In this document: positions 55,548 to 64,000 of the stretch, in pieces
How the letters are laid out: the number at the start of each line of letters is the position of its first letter
Position numbering within the stretch: position 1 is the stretch's first letter
Source of the DNA: Flavobacterium succinicans LMG 10402
Lineage (GTDB): Bacteria > Bacteroidota > Bacteroidia > Flavobacteriales > Flavobacteriaceae
Direction of reading: 5' to 3'
DNA length: 64,000 bases
Assembly (NCBI RefSeq): GCF_000611675.1
Contig: NZ_JATV01000002.1
Coordinates: 248,001-312,000 of the forward strand
Notes under the pieces: generated by a model
The model's database searches: none
What the model saw: only the letters and a program-made list of their open reading frames with translations
Told to the model about the DNA's origin: nothing
Program-made: the position numbers and the translations under genes

Positions 55548-55709
55548 TTACTTAGCACTAAACTTCTTGTAAATACCAATTAAAAAAAGAACCCCGCCAG
55601 CTCCTAGAAAAAAGCCATACGCATAATCCATTTTACCTCTAACAAAATTAGCCAAGACAAGACAAATCATACTGATGAAGTACAAATATAAAGGGCTAAA
55701 ATTTTTCAC
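55548..55709 (-). CDS. 53-residue membrane protein downstream of ftsY
   Basis: GTG at 55709 opens a 53-codon frame seven bases after the ftsY stop. The product has two hydrophobic segments (PLYLYFISMICLVLANFV and AYGFFLGAGGVLFLIGIY), joined by a short polar loop RGKMD, and ends KKFSAK. Spacing and composition suggest a real gene cotranscribed with ftsY. No family is recognised. Confidence 0.55.
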   Translation of the reverse strand: MKNFSPLYLYFISMICLVLANFVRGKMDYAYGFFLGAGGVLFLIGIYKKFSAK

Positions 55710-55715
55710 ATCAAA

Positions 55716-56669
55716 CTATTTAAAGAAAGAATCTACGAACTCATACTTATTAAAGACTTGTAAATCTTCAATTCCTTCACCTACTCCAATATATTTTACT
55801 GGAATCTGGAACTGGTCCGAAATACCAATAACAACGCCACCTTTGGCCGTTCCGTCTAATTTAGTAACCGCAAGAGAAGTAACTTCGGTAGCAGCCGTAA
55901 ATTGTTTGGCTTGTTCAAAAGCGTTTTGACCTGTAGAACCATCTAGTACCAAAAGTACATCATGAGGCGCATCAGCAACCACTTTTTGCATCACACGTTT
56001 CACTTTTGATAGCTCATTCATTAAATTGATTTTATTATGCAAACGTCCAGCGGTATCAATAATCACAATATCGGCATTTTGTGCCACCGCTGATTGCAAA
56101 GTATCAAAAGCTACAGAAGCTGGGTCACTTCCCATCTCCTGACGCACTATAGGCACTCCAACACGATCTGCCCAAATTTGTAACTGATCGATAGCTGCCG
56201 CACGGAAAGTATCCGCCGCTCCAAGAACAACATTGTATCCTGACTTTTTAAACTGATAAGCCAATTTACCAATAGTAGTGGTTTTACCCACTCCATTTAC
56301 GCCTACCACCATCAATACATAAGGTTTAGTATTGATTGGTACTACAAATTCTGAAGCTTCTCCGTTATTAGTTTCAGATAACAAGCCAGCAATTTCTTCT
56401 TGAAGAATTGCATTTAACTCATCAACCCCTAAATATTTATCTGCTGCAACACGATTTTCAATACGAGTAATAATTTTTAAAGTAGTAGCAACTCCAACAT
56501 CTGAAGCTACTAAAATTTCTTCCAAATTATCAAGCACATCATCATCTACTTTTGACTTACCGGCAACAGCTTTTGTTAATTTTGTAAAAAAATTAGTCTT
56601 TGTTTTCTCGAGTCCTTTATCTAAAGACTGCTTCTTATCGGAGGAAAAAATACGTTTAAAAAAACTCAT
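55716..56669 (-). CDS. ftsY: signal recognition particle receptor FtsY
   Basis: This 317-residue GTPase docks the signal recognition particle at the membrane. The NG domain shows VVGVNGVGKTTTIGKLA (P-loop), AADTFRAAAIDQL, VIIDTAGRLHNKINLM, TKLDGTAKGGVVIGI and IPVKYIGVGEGIEDLQVF. The N-terminal A domain is short and basic (MSFFKRIFSSDKKQSLDKG), as in Bacteroidota. It lies at the end of a ribosomal-protein cluster but behind its own terminator. Confidence 0.96.
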   Translation of the reverse strand: MSFFKRIFSSDKKQSLDKGLEKTKTNFFTKLTKAVAGKSKVDDDVLDNLEEILVASDVGVATTLKIITRIENRVAADKYLGVDELNAILQEEIAGLLSETNNGEASEFVVPINTKPYVLMVVGVNGVGKTTTIGKLAYQFKKSGYNVVLGAADTFRAAAIDQLQIWADRVGVPIVRQEMGSDPASVAFDTLQSAVAQNADIVIIDTAGRLHNKINLMNELSKVKRVMQKVVADAPHDVLLVLDGSTGQNAFEQAKQFTAATEVTSLAVTKLDGTAKGGVVIGISDQFQIPVKYIGVGEGIEDLQVFNKYEFVDSFFK

Positions 56670-56736
56670 TTGGGCTAGTTTAAGTAGGTCATGAAAAAAA
56701 TCAATGCAATATTTGAAAGCGTAAATATAAAAAATA

Positions 56737-56767
56737 AAAAAGCTACTTCCGAAAGAAAGTAGCTTTT
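56737..56767 (-). terminator. terminator of the rpmB-rpmG-DUF4295 unit
   Basis: AAAAGCTACTT at 56737-56747 and AAGTAGCTTTT at 56757-56767 form a stem. On the minus strand a T-rich run follows. It lies between the DUF4295 and ftsY genes. Confidence 0.8.
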
Positions 56768-56785
56768 ATATAAATTGTATGAAAA

Positions 56786-56938
56786 TTATTTCTTTTTCAA
56801 GAATTCATCAACTGCTTCAGGAGCCATAATAGATTCTACGAATGTATAAGCACCAGTCTTAGGAGATTTCACCATTTTAATGGCTTTTGATAATCTCTTA
56901 GAAGCGGTTTGTAACGATGCTACGGTTTTCTTTGCCAT
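56786..56938 (-). CDS. DUF4295 small basic protein
   Basis: This 50-residue protein begins MAKKTVASLQTASKRLSKAI and ends AVDEFLKKK. It matches DUF4295, a small basic family that in Bacteroidota regularly follows rpmB and rpmG. It is suspected to be ribosome-associated, though I know of no proof for this protein. It is the third gene of the rpmB-rpmG unit, 67 bases after rpmG. Confidence 0.85.
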   Translation of the reverse strand: MAKKTVASLQTASKRLSKAIKMVKSPKTGAYTFVESIMAPEAVDEFLKKK

Positions 56939-57005
56939 GATTCAAATGTTATTTGTATTTTAAAAATCTCTAATTAAACAATTGAGACTTTAAAACCACT
57001 TGTTA

Positions 57006-57188
57006 TTACTTAATTTCTTTGTGAACAGTTACTCTTTTCAAGATTGGATTAAATTTTTTAATCTCTAATCTGTCTGGAGTATTTTTTTTGTTCTTTGTTG
57101 TGATGTATCTTGAAGTCCCTGCAACACCAGTTGTTTTGTGTTCAGTACATTCTAAAATTACTTGGATTCTATTACCTTTCTTTGCCAT
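57006..57188 (-). CDS. rpmG: 50S ribosomal protein L33
   Basis: This 60-residue L33 begins [20 protein letters not shown] and ends in the basic [10 protein letters not shown]. The zinc-binding Cys pairs of C+ forms are absent, with only ECTEH left, so it is a C- type L33. It follows rpmB by 29 bases. Confidence 0.95.
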   Translation of the reverse strand: MAKKGNRIQVILECTEHKTTGVAGTSRYITTKNKKNTPDRLEIKKFNPILKRVTVHKEIK

Positions 57189-57217
57189 CTTGCTATATAG
57201 TTATTATTGGAAAAAGA

Positions 57218-57454
57218 TTATTTGATAAATCCTTCTGATTGCGCTTTTTTCAAAACAGCAGCAATTCCATTTTTATTAATTGTTTTTATCGTAGATGCTG
57301 CTACTCTAAGAGTAATCCATCTATCTTCTTCTGGAAGATAAAAACGCTTTTTCACTAAGTTTACAGAAAACTTTCTCTTAGTTTTATTCATAGCGTGAGA
57401 AACGTTATTTCCTACCATCGCTCTTTTACCTGTAAGGTCACAAACTCTTGACAT
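57218..57454 (-). CDS. rpmB: 50S ribosomal protein L28
   Basis: This 78-residue L28 shows [20 protein letters not shown] at the N-terminus and [19 protein letters not shown]. It is the first gene of the rpmB-rpmG-DUF4295 unit. A TTCTTTGCACCC sequence upstream on the minus strand resembles a Bacteroidota -7 region with a TT in place of TA. Confidence 0.96.
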   Translation of the reverse strand: MSRVCDLTGKRAMVGNNVSHAMNKTKRKFSVNLVKKRFYLPEEDRWITLRVAASTIKTINKNGIAAVLKKAQSEGFIK

Positions 57455-57527
57455 TATCTTATCTTTTATCGTTATTCAAAATCAGGGTGCAAAGAAAAGA
57501 AAAATAAACGGATGAAACAAAAAATTA

Positions 57528-58778
57528 TTACACATTTTTTAAAATTTCTTTTTGCATCATTTCCAAACTCTTAGTTACCGCTCTATCGATAACTTTCTCA
57601 CGGGGCTGACCAAAATTAAACGCTTCCACTAGTACACCATTTGGTGTAGCCAAGGCAATAAAAACACTACCAACACTAGCCTCAGAGTCACCTTTTGCTG
57701 GTCCAGCATTACCAGTAGTCGCAATAGCATAATCCGTTTGGAATATTTTTTGAGCATTCACCGCCATCTCTTTTGCCACCTCTCCACTAACCACACTATG
57801 CTGTTCAATCGTCTCAGGACGCACTTCCAACAACTTAATTTTCATCGCAGTAGCATATGCCACTATACTCCCTTTATAGTAACCAGAAGCCCCAGGGACA
57901 CTTGCGATTAATTGTGCTATTTTACCTCCCGTACAACTTTCAGCCGTAGCGATTGTCCTATTTTTTTGAACTAACATACGACCAACAACAACTTCCAAAG
58001 TTTCTTCCTCATCAAACCCCACAATAATATCACCAATAAGATTTTGTAAAGATGCCAACAAATCGTGCAACGCCGCTTCCAAAAACTGCTTATCTTTTCC
58101 TCTTGCCGTCAACCGTAAACGCACCCGACCTGGAGCTGGCAAATACGCTAAGCTCACAAAGTTAGGCAAATCATCCTCCCATTGCTCAATGCGTTCAGCC
58201 ACCAAACTTTCGCCTTGACCATAAGTAAGCACAGTTTTATGTATAATAAAAGGACGCTCGTATTCGCTAACTATTTTAGGTACCACTAGATAATCCACCA
58301 AATATTTCATTTCATAAGGCACTCCAGGTAGCGATACAAAAACGGTATTTTCTTTTTTGAGCCACATTCCCGGAGCCGTACCCACTTCATTATGCAATAC
58401 CGTAGCCTTCGAGGGCACCAAAGCTTGGTCGATATTCATTTGCGAAGCTTTTCGCTGTAATGCTTTTTCAATTAAAGCTACAACATGCAACTCAACCTCA
58501 ACATTACGAACAAGCGTATCCTCAAAATAATCACAAATCGTTTTTTTAGTAACATCATCTTTTGTCGGCCCTAAACCACCAGTAATCACCACCAACTCCA
58601 CCTTATTCTGCAAAGAAGCAAACGTATCCAAAATAGCTTTTCTATCATCACTAATAGAAAGCATCTCTTTAACCTCAACCCCTATTCGATCCAGTGCTTT
58701 TGCAATGTAAGCTGAATTGGTATCAATAATTTGCCCAATAAGAATTTCGTCACCGATAGTAATTATGGTTGCTTTCAT
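57528..58778 (-). CDS. cinA: CinA-family nicotinamide-nucleotide amidohydrolase
   Basis: This 416-residue protein has an N-terminal molybdopterin-binding-like (COG1058) domain ([52 protein letters not shown]). The C-terminal PncC-like amidohydrolase has [20 protein letters not shown] and [15 protein letters not shown]. It recycles pyridine nucleotides by deamidating NMN and may hydrolyse ADP-ribose. The competence label is historical. It is 42 bases from the Hpt gene on the same strand. Confidence 0.93.
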   Translation of the reverse strand: MKATIITIGDEILIGQIIDTNSAYIAKALDRIGVEVKEMLSISDDRKAILDTFASLQNKVELVVITGGLGPTKDDVTKKTICDYFEDTLVRNVEVELHVVALIEKALQRKASQMNIDQALVPSKATVLHNEVGTAPGMWLKKENTVFVSLPGVPYEMKYLVDYLVVPKIVSEYERPFIIHKTVLTYGQGESLVAERIEQWEDDLPNFVSLAYLPAPGRVRLRLTARGKDKQFLEAALHDLLASLQNLIGDIIVGFDEEETLEVVVGRMLVQKNRTIATAESCTGGKIAQLIASVPGASGYYKGSIVAYATAMKIKLLEVRPETIEQHSVVSGEVAKEMAVNAQKIFQTDYAIATTGNAGPAKGDSEASVGSVFIALATPNGVLVEAFNFGQPREKVIDRAVTKSLEMMQKEILKNV

Positions 58779-58820
58779 ATACTAATAAAATTGAAATGAA
58801 TATCCTTTTCGAATCAGCTA

Positions 58821-59165
58821 TTACAAGTCAAAATCCTTTTTGATTTCCTTAATAGCATCTTTTACCCTTTTTTTGAGGCTCTTGAAAGTTTCTATAATAT
58901 CTTTTTTTCGACCTTCGGTTTTAGTCCAAGCTTCTATTTGGAGAATTTCTTCAAATGCGACATTTAATCCGATTAAATCAAGAGTAGGTTTGGTCTTGTG
59001 CGCGTAGGCGTATGCTAATTTATGATCGCTCTCATCAATTCCTTCTTTGATTTTTTTCAAATCTTCTGGAACTTCAGTAACAAAAAGAGTTAAAATTTGC
59101 AACACAAATTCTGGATCATTGTCCGAAAGCGCATACACTTTGGAAAGGTTGTATTTTAAAGCCAT
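58821..59165 (-). CDS. Hpt histidine phosphotransfer protein
   Basis: This 114-residue helical protein fits the Hpt family. AYAYAHKTKPTLDLIGL carries the phosphoacceptor His56, preceded by a helix (LQILTLFVTEVPEDLKKIKE) and followed by a Lys/Glu-rich helix. It would relay phosphate between a hybrid kinase and a response regulator, neither of which lies beside it. Its ATG shares one base with the stop of the FAH-family gene, so translation is coupled. Confidence 0.8.
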   Translation of the reverse strand: MALKYNLSKVYALSDNDPEFVLQILTLFVTEVPEDLKKIKEGIDESDHKLAYAYAHKTKPTLDLIGLNVAFEEILQIEAWTKTEGRKKDIIETFKSLKKRVKDAIKEIKKDFDL

Positions 59166-59776
59166 TATTTTACTTGTATTCTAAATAATTGTTGTCCTTC
59201 TAAAAATCCTTCTAAAACATCATTGGGTTGCACAGCAGCAACTCCAGCTGGTGTTCCGGTAAAAATGATATCTCCTATTTTCAACGTAAAAAACTGCGAA
59301 ACATAAGCAATCAACTCATCAATAGACCATAACATATGACTAGAACAACCTTTTTGAACGCTTTGTCCGTTATTAGTTAACTCAAATGTAAGATTTTCAA
59401 GTGAACTAAAGTGAGTTTTAGGCAAAAAATCTCCAATCACTGCCGAACCATCAAAAGCCTTTGCTTTTTCCCAAGGCAATCCTTTTTGTTTTAGTTTTTC
59501 CTGTAAATCTCTTGCCGTAAAATCGATTCCAACACTAATTTCTTCATAATATTTATGTGCAAACTTAGGTTCGATGTATTTTCCAACTTTACTAATTTTT
59601 ACAATCAACTCAATTTCGTGATGAATATCCTCTGAAAATTCTGGAATCACGAAAGGATGCTGCTTTAGTAAAATAGCCGAATCAGGCTTCATAAAAACCA
59701 CTGGCTCCTCTGGACGTTCGTTTTTTAACTCTTCAATATGGTTGACATAGTTCCTGCCAATGCAAATTATTTTCAT
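59165..59776 (-). CDS. fumarylacetoacetate hydrolase family protein
   Basis: This 203-residue metal-dependent FAH-fold enzyme shows KIICIGRNYVNHIEEL, FMKPDSAIL, the acidic metal site HHEIELIVKI, GIDFTARDLQEKLKQKG, WEKAKAFDGSA and FTGTPAGVAAV. Relatives hydrolyse or decarboxylate acylpyruvates or oxaloacetate; the substrate here is not fixed by sequence. Its promoter region contains an inverted pair of heptad tracts. Confidence 0.87.
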   Translation of the reverse strand: MKIICIGRNYVNHIEELKNERPEEPVVFMKPDSAILLKQHPFVIPEFSEDIHHEIELIVKISKVGKYIEPKFAHKYYEEISVGIDFTARDLQEKLKQKGLPWEKAKAFDGSAVIGDFLPKTHFSSLENLTFELTNNGQSVQKGCSSHMLWSIDELIAYVSQFFTLKIGDIIFTGTPAGVAAVQPNDVLEGFLEGQQLFRIQVK

Positions 59777-59855
59777 AACTTAAGTGAATAGTAATTAGTA
59801 AAAAGTAATTAGCAAACACATACTATTCACTAATTACTTTTCACTAATCACTCTA
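59777..59855. repeat. inverted pair of heptad repeat tracts
   Basis: From 59781 the plus strand reads TAAGTGA, ATAGTAA, TTAGTAA, AAAGTAA and TTAG. From the exonuclease TAG stop at 59853-59855 the minus strand reads TTAGTGA, AAAGTAA, TTAGTGA and ATAGTA. TAGTGAATAGTA-type arms face each other around about 10 bases and can fold. The same TTAGTGAATAGTAATTAG string appears at 10.95 kb. Confidence 0.65.
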
Positions 59856-60623
59856 TTTTGTGTTTAACTTTCTTAATTTAATGGCTGTAAGTACTTTTTT
59901 GGTATACAAAGGAAAATCGGCGTTTTGAATCCAGCTAAAATAACCAGGCTCCGTCTCTAATACCTTTTCAACCTTAACACCTTTATGCTTTCCAAAAGTA
60001 AAAATCTCTTCATCGTCTTTATCAAAAGCAATCATTCCAGCGAAATCGGCTATTTTTTTTCTTGTCGTAAATTCGGACAACACTTTCATATCGTTTTCCA
60101 ACTCAGGATAGCGATCCAATTGTGCTTTTAAAATTTCGTAAGTAGCCATCGTATCTGCTTCGGCTGAATGAGCATTTTCGAGCGAATTACCGGTGTAAAA
60201 TTTCAATGCCGCCGCTAGCGTACGTTCTTCCATTTTATGAAAAATAGTCTGTACATCTACAGAAACTCTATTCTTCATATCAAAATCAACTCCTGCTCTC
60301 AACAATTCCTCAGCCAATAAAGGAATATCAAAACGATCTGAATTGAATCCAGCCAAATCAGCATCCTTTATCATATTGTACACCTGCGAAGCCAATTCTT
60401 TGAAGGTGGGCTCGTTGGCTACTTTTTCATTAGTAATCCCATGCACCGCAGTTGTCTCAGCAGGAATAGGAATGGTTGGATTGACCAACCAGGTTTTACT
60501 TTCTTTGTTTCCGTTGGGGAAAACTTTAAAAATTGAAATCTCTACAATGCGATCTTTCCCAATATCAATACCTGTTGTTTCAAGATCGAAAAAACAAATG
60601 GGTCTATTTAATTTCAGTTCCAT
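59853..60623 (-). CDS. DEDDh 3'-5' exonuclease with ExoX-like C-terminal domain
   Basis: This 256-residue nuclease has Exo I in FFDLETTGID, Exo II in AGFNSDRFDIPLL and Exo III in NAHSAEADTMAT, the DEDDh set used by DnaQ/ExoX-type exonucleases. The C-terminal 60 residues (FTFGKHKGVKVEKVL, then PGYFSWIQNADFP) match the ExoX-like C-terminal domain. A role in DNA repair or proofreading is likely. A TATATTTG -7 element lies at 60646-60653 on the minus strand. Confidence 0.9.
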   Translation of the reverse strand: MELKLNRPICFFDLETTGIDIGKDRIVEISIFKVFPNGNKESKTWLVNPTIPIPAETTAVHGITNEKVANEPTFKELASQVYNMIKDADLAGFNSDRFDIPLLAEELLRAGVDFDMKNRVSVDVQTIFHKMEERTLAAALKFYTGNSLENAHSAEADTMATYEILKAQLDRYPELENDMKVLSEFTTRKKIADFAGMIAFDKDDEEIFTFGKHKGVKVEKVLETEPGYFSWIQNADFPLYTKKVLTAIKLRKLNTK

Positions 60624-60742
60624 TTCATCCTATTATTTACAATTGCAAATATACTTTTTTAAGCAGGACTAAAAAGACTTCTCTTTAATAAAATGGAACA
60701 AACAGAATGAAATCCAAATCTTTACAAAAAAATTAAAATAAA

Positions 60743-60774
60743 AAAACCGACATAAAATACATTATGTCGGTTTT
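60743..60774 (-). terminator. terminator after the E2 gene
   Basis: AAAACCGACATAA at 60743-60755 pairs with TTATGTCGGTTTT at 60762-60774. On the minus strand a T-rich run follows, downstream of the E2 stop. Confidence 0.85.
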
Positions 60775-60791
60775 GGATTGTTAGTTTTTTA

Positions 60792-62105
60792 TTAAAAATC
60801 CCTATTTGGATCAAATGCCTCTAAATATTCTGCTACTCTTTTCACAAAACTTCCTCCTAATGCGCCATCTACCACACGGTGATCATACGAATGAGACAAG
60901 AACATTTTTTGACGAATTCCAATAAAATCACCTTCTGGCGTTTCGATTACCGCTGGCACTTTTCGAATAGCCCCTAGCGCCAAAATACCTACTTGCGGCT
61001 GGTTGATAATCGGTGTTCCAAAAACAGAACCAAAAGTCCCCACATTGGTCACCGTATAGGTTCCGCCTTGTGTATCGTCTGGCTTTAATTTTCCGGCTTT
61101 CGCACGATTTCCTAAATCATTTACTGCTTTTGCCATTCCCACCAAATTCAATTGATCGGCATTTTTGATAACAGGAACAATTAAATTTCCGTTTGGCAAA
61201 GCGGCTGCCATACCCAAATTGATGTTTTTCTTTTTGATAATAAAATCACCATCAACTGAAATATTCATTCCTGGAAAATCTTTCAAAGCTTTCGCCACAG
61301 CCTCCATAAATATAGGAGTAAAAGTCAATTTCTCCCCTTCTCTCTTTTCAAAAGCAGTTTTTACACGATCTCTCCATTTTACAATGTTAGTTACATCGAC
61401 TTCAATGAATGACTGCACGTGAGCCGAGGTTTGAACAGAAGCTACCATATAACCCGAAATTAGCTTACGCATTCTGTCCATTTCTACAATTTCGTCTCCA
61501 CCATTAACAGAAACCGGAGCAGCTTTTGTAGCCACAGGAGTTGGCGACACAGACGACACTGTATCCACCATTAATGATGGTGTAGCAACCACTTTAGGTT
61601 GATTTCCTCTATTTTTAATATACTCTAAAATATCAACTTTGGTAATTCTACCCTCTTTACCTGTTCCAGAAATAGTTTGTAATTCTACAACAGATACTCC
61701 TTCTTCTTTGGCAATATTTTTTACCAAAGGAGACAAAAACTTATCCGATTCCGTAAAATCTACTGGAGCAAGCACGGCTTCTTTAGCCAATTCAATTGAC
61801 TTTTCGATTGCTACCACCTCTTCTGGAACTGCATTAGCAACAACAGATTCTGCAACTGCACCACCTTCGGTTTCAATAATAGCAATGGTTTGACCCACCT
61901 GAACCAAATCATTAATTTGAAACAATTGTTCTACTAATACCCCTGAAACTTCACTAGGCACCTCGCTATCCACTTTGTCTGTAGCAATTTCTAATACTGC
62001 TTCGTCTGCTTCAATTGTTTCCCCTACTTGTTTCAACCAATTGGTAATGGTTGCTTCTGCAACACTTTCTCCCATTTTTGGAAGTTTTAATTCAAATCTT
62101 GCCAT
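60792..62105 (-). CDS. 2-oxo acid dehydrogenase E2 (dihydrolipoyl acyltransferase)
   Basis: This 437-residue E2 has an N-terminal lipoyl domain (LEIATDKVDSEVPSE with the lipoyl Lys), a peripheral-subunit-binding domain (LSPLVKNIAKEEGVSVVEL, then GTGKEGRITKVDIL) and a catalytic acyltransferase core ending in SHSYDHRVVDGALGGSF with the active-site His and Asp. It would form the core of a branched-chain or similar 2-oxo acid dehydrogenase. No E1 or E3 gene lies within the window beside it, so the substrate is open. Confidence 0.93.
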   Translation of the reverse strand: MARFELKLPKMGESVAEATITNWLKQVGETIEADEAVLEIATDKVDSEVPSEVSGVLVEQLFQINDLVQVGQTIAIIETEGGAVAESVVANAVPEEVVAIEKSIELAKEAVLAPVDFTESDKFLSPLVKNIAKEEGVSVVELQTISGTGKEGRITKVDILEYIKNRGNQPKVVATPSLMVDTVSSVSPTPVATKAAPVSVNGGDEIVEMDRMRKLISGYMVASVQTSAHVQSFIEVDVTNIVKWRDRVKTAFEKREGEKLTFTPIFMEAVAKALKDFPGMNISVDGDFIIKKKNINLGMAAALPNGNLIVPVIKNADQLNLVGMAKAVNDLGNRAKAGKLKPDDTQGGTYTVTNVGTFGSVFGTPIINQPQVGILALGAIRKVPAVIETPEGDFIGIRQKMFLSHSYDHRVVDGALGGSFVKRVAEYLEAFDPNRDF

Positions 62106-62170
62106 ATCAGTAACCTAAACGGTGTTTTTTATTTTCTGTTTGCGAAATTAACAAATAAATCGAATGTAAA

Positions 62171-63352
62171 TTACATTTTATATAAATTATTCGGAATTTT
62201 CAAAACCGTACCTCTTTCGTTATTATTATCACTTCCTATTAAAAAATTAGAACTTTTAGGAAGAATTTTAAAAGTAAATCCTCTATTCTTTAGTAATTCC
62301 AAAAAAGCGATGCATTCTTGAAAAGAAATATAATTATTATCCAGAAGTATTTCGATTCCTTTTTCCTTTATAAAAGAAGACGAATTTACCATTTTTTCTC
62401 CTTTTAAAGCATGAAACGCCACTTTTTTTCCCAAAGCCAACTGTAATTCCTGCGCCACTTTTTCATCTTCAGAAAAAAAACAATAGGCATTGAATTCTTT
62501 TTTATGTTTTGGTTTTCCTTGAAACATTTTTAAAATGGAAAACAAAATAATCCCTAACTCCATAAAAATTTCAAAGAAAAAGGAAATTCTAAAATGTTTT
62601 TGATAAAAAAAACGCATGGCTTCTTGAAAGCGCTTCATGTAAGTACCATCTTTTACGGTACTTTCGCCTTTGTAATGCAAGACTGTCGTTTCGTGAAAAT
62701 AAAAATTGTCTTTTCCTTTTTGCAACACCTGATAGGATAGGTCAATATCGTCTGAGTACATAAAGCAATTTTCATCAAAACCACCCACTTCTAAGTACAA
62801 TTCACGAGAGAGGAACATAAAAGCACCCACTAAAATATCGACTTTACCGGTTTGATCAGGCTGTAAATGTTGCGCATAATACTTCGTGAAAATTGAAACA
62901 AAAGGAAACCATCTGTACAATCCCATGACTTTTGTAAAAGCTACCCAAGGTGTGGGAACCCCTCGTTTGCTTTCGGGTAAAAAATTTCCGGAACCATCAA
63001 TGAGTTTTACACCAACAATGCCAAGATTTTTTTGAGCTTTAGCAAAAGCCAATACCTTCTCAAAAGTATCTTCGGCTACAACAGTATCGGGATTCAAAAC
63101 ACAAAGATAGTCCCCTTTGGCAGCAGCAACTCCAATGTTATTGCCTTTTGAAAAACCCAGATTCTCTTTATTTTGAATCAATTGTATGGCTGGAAATCGT
63201 GTTCGCATCATCACGCAACTATCGTCAGAGGACGCATTGTCGACCACAATAATTTCGCCATCGATATTTTCTAACGCTTTTTGAACACTAAGTACACATT
63301 GTTCCAAGAAATAGCGCACGTTGTAATTGAGAATGATAACAGATAATTGCAT
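62171..63352 (-). CDS. family 2 glycosyltransferase
   Basis: This 393-residue GT-A enzyme begins LSVIILNYNVRYFLEQCVLS, has IIVVDNASSDDS and a DxD-like CVLNPDTVVAED, then GAFMFLSRELYLEVGGFDE and DIDLSYQVLQKG. A hydrophobic segment (SFFFEIFMELGIILFSILKM) may associate it with the membrane. A further 100 residues follow with no named domain. It resembles rhamnosyl- or other sugar transferases of polysaccharide synthesis, though no polysaccharide genes surround it. Confidence 0.9.
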   Translation of the reverse strand: MQLSVIILNYNVRYFLEQCVLSVQKALENIDGEIIVVDNASSDDSCVMMRTRFPAIQLIQNKENLGFSKGNNIGVAAAKGDYLCVLNPDTVVAEDTFEKVLAFAKAQKNLGIVGVKLIDGSGNFLPESKRGVPTPWVAFTKVMGLYRWFPFVSIFTKYYAQHLQPDQTGKVDILVGAFMFLSRELYLEVGGFDENCFMYSDDIDLSYQVLQKGKDNFYFHETTVLHYKGESTVKDGTYMKRFQEAMRFFYQKHFRISFFFEIFMELGIILFSILKMFQGKPKHKKEFNAYCFFSEDEKVAQELQLALGKKVAFHALKGEKMVNSSSFIKEKGIEILLDNNYISFQECIAFLELLKNRGFTFKILPKSSNFLIGSDNNNERGTVLKIPNNLYKM

Positions 63353-63356
63353 GATG

Positions 63357-63384
63357 CAAATATAATGAGATAAAATGCTTTCAA
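63357..63384 (-). promoter_or_regulatory. promoter of the glycosyltransferase gene
   Basis: On the minus strand TTG (63384-63382), 17 bases, and TATATTTG (63364-63357) make a good Bacteroidota promoter. It is only four bases before the ATG at 63352, so transcription may begin at or very near the start codon. Confidence 0.55.
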
Positions 63385-63461
63385 AAGCGTTACCAATCCT
63401 TCTTGTTATTAAAAGTTTATTACAACTATATTTCCGTATTTTTACCTTTCCCTTAGCATCA

Positions 63462-64000
63462 ATGTTTATGAAATTCTTGTTGTACTTACTATGCTGTTTT
63501 TCGTTCGTTTACCCTCAAACGAATAAACTTAATGATGTTGCTATCCTAAAAAACAAAAAAAATAAGCACTCAAGGATCAAAACAAAACACTTGCATTCTG
63601 CTCCACTATCCGATTCCTTAAAAGAAACTTCTGGGTTAGTATTTTTTGAGGGTTTATTTTGGACACACAATGACGACCAAGACACCACGCTTTATGGCTT
63701 GGACGGGTCAGGAAAAATCAAAAAGAAAATCAAACTGCACGGAGTAGTGAATCAGGATTGGGAAGAAATCACTCAAGATAGTTCCTACCTATATATAGGA
63801 GACTTTGGCAACAACAATTCTGGGAATCGAAAAGATTTGAGTATTTTAAAAATAGAGAAGACATCCTTTCTGAAAGAGCAACCTCATATTGAAACCATCA
63901 CTTTCTCGTATAGTGATCAAACGGATTTTAATCCACAAAAACCCAACACCACCGAGTGGGATTGCGAAGCTTTTATAGCAACGAAAGACAGTATCTATTT
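63462..64000 (+). CDS. secreted protein of unknown function, cut by the window end
   Basis: The frame opens at ATG 63462, with a second ATG at 63468 (MKFLLYLLCCFSFVYPQ) that makes the cleaner signal peptide. It runs open to the window end, 179 codons. Recognisable pieces are LSDSLKETSGLVFFEGLFW, NDDQDTTLYGLDGSG, DWEEITQDSSYLYIGDFGNN and TEWDCEAFIAT. This pattern suggests a beta-propeller-like protein in which each DWEE/DFGN block is a blade. It may carry a T9SS sorting domain beyond the window. Confidence 0.65.
   Translation, partial: MFMKFLLYLLCCFSFVYPQTNKLNDVAILKNKKNKHSRIKTKHLHSAPLSDSLKETSGLVFFEGLFWTHNDDQDTTLYGLDGSGKIKKKIKLHGVVNQDWEEITQDSSYLYIGDFGNNNSGNRKDLSILKIEKTSFLKEQPHIETITFSYSDQTDFNPQKPNTTEWDCEAFIATKDSIY

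Overview
The window looks like chromosomal DNA of a Flavobacterium-type bacterium (Bacteroidota). The evidence is AT-rich sequence, the TAnnTTTG type of -7 promoter element, many lipoproteins and TonB-linked SusC/SusD proteins, a type IX secretion C-terminal domain, FecR/ECF sigma pairs, bacillithiol synthesis (BshC), and Bacteroidota families such as DUF3810, DUF4268, DUF4295, DUF4302 and PCMD. Shine-Dalgarno sequences are scarce and several genes can only start at TTG or GTG. I see no tRNA, rRNA, CRISPR array, prophage or complete insertion sequence.

Layout. 0.2-3.9 kb is a probable copper-handling locus: a small CxGxC protein, an MbnP-like lipoprotein, a di-heme MbnH/MauG-like peroxidase and a Cys-rich outer-membrane protein. 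4-16 kb is mostly minus-strand housekeeping and accessory genes: PepD dipeptidase, a DUF5615/DUF433 toxin-antitoxin pair, DUF3810, a sigma factor with a membrane partner, PlsC, a Nudix hydrolase, a nitronate monooxygenase-like enzyme, a T9SS-exported subtilase and MnmA. 16.5-25 kb holds a FAS1 lipoprotein, yidC-pyrG, a LysM/binding-protein fusion and guaA. 25-32 kb holds small secreted proteins, a DUF1573 protein, a two-component system and an outer-membrane protein with a PCMD lipoprotein. 32-35.4 kb is a three-gene biotin-dependent acyl-CoA carboxylase operon. 35.7-41 kb has an M20 amidohydrolase, a B12-binding radical SAM protein and an MFS transporter.

41-52 kb is the accessory centre. 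An ECF sigma factor, a FecR anti-sigma factor, a SusC with an STN signalling domain, SusD, a zinc metallohydrolase lipoprotein and a DUF4302 lipoprotein form one nutrient-uptake and signalling module. It is followed by a Cys-rich phospholipase-A2-like protein, a small membrane protein and a leftover C-terminus of another TonB-linked receptor. 52-64 kb returns to housekeeping genes: bshC, ndk, a DUF721 gene, ftsY, DUF4295-rpmG-rpmB, cinA, Hpt, FAH, an exonuclease, an E2 acyltransferase, a glycosyltransferase, and a gene that runs off the end.

Two repeat systems lie between the genes. One is a roughly 80-107 bp structured element in four copies (1.7, 7.5, 14.1 and 55.3 kb) whose arms differ in sequence but still pair. 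The other is a set of imperfect heptanucleotide tandem tracts (YAGTnnn and TTTrTGG units). The intergenic tracts lie within a few bases of stop codons, and one tract lies inside a coding sequence. These repeats are the least explained features of the window.
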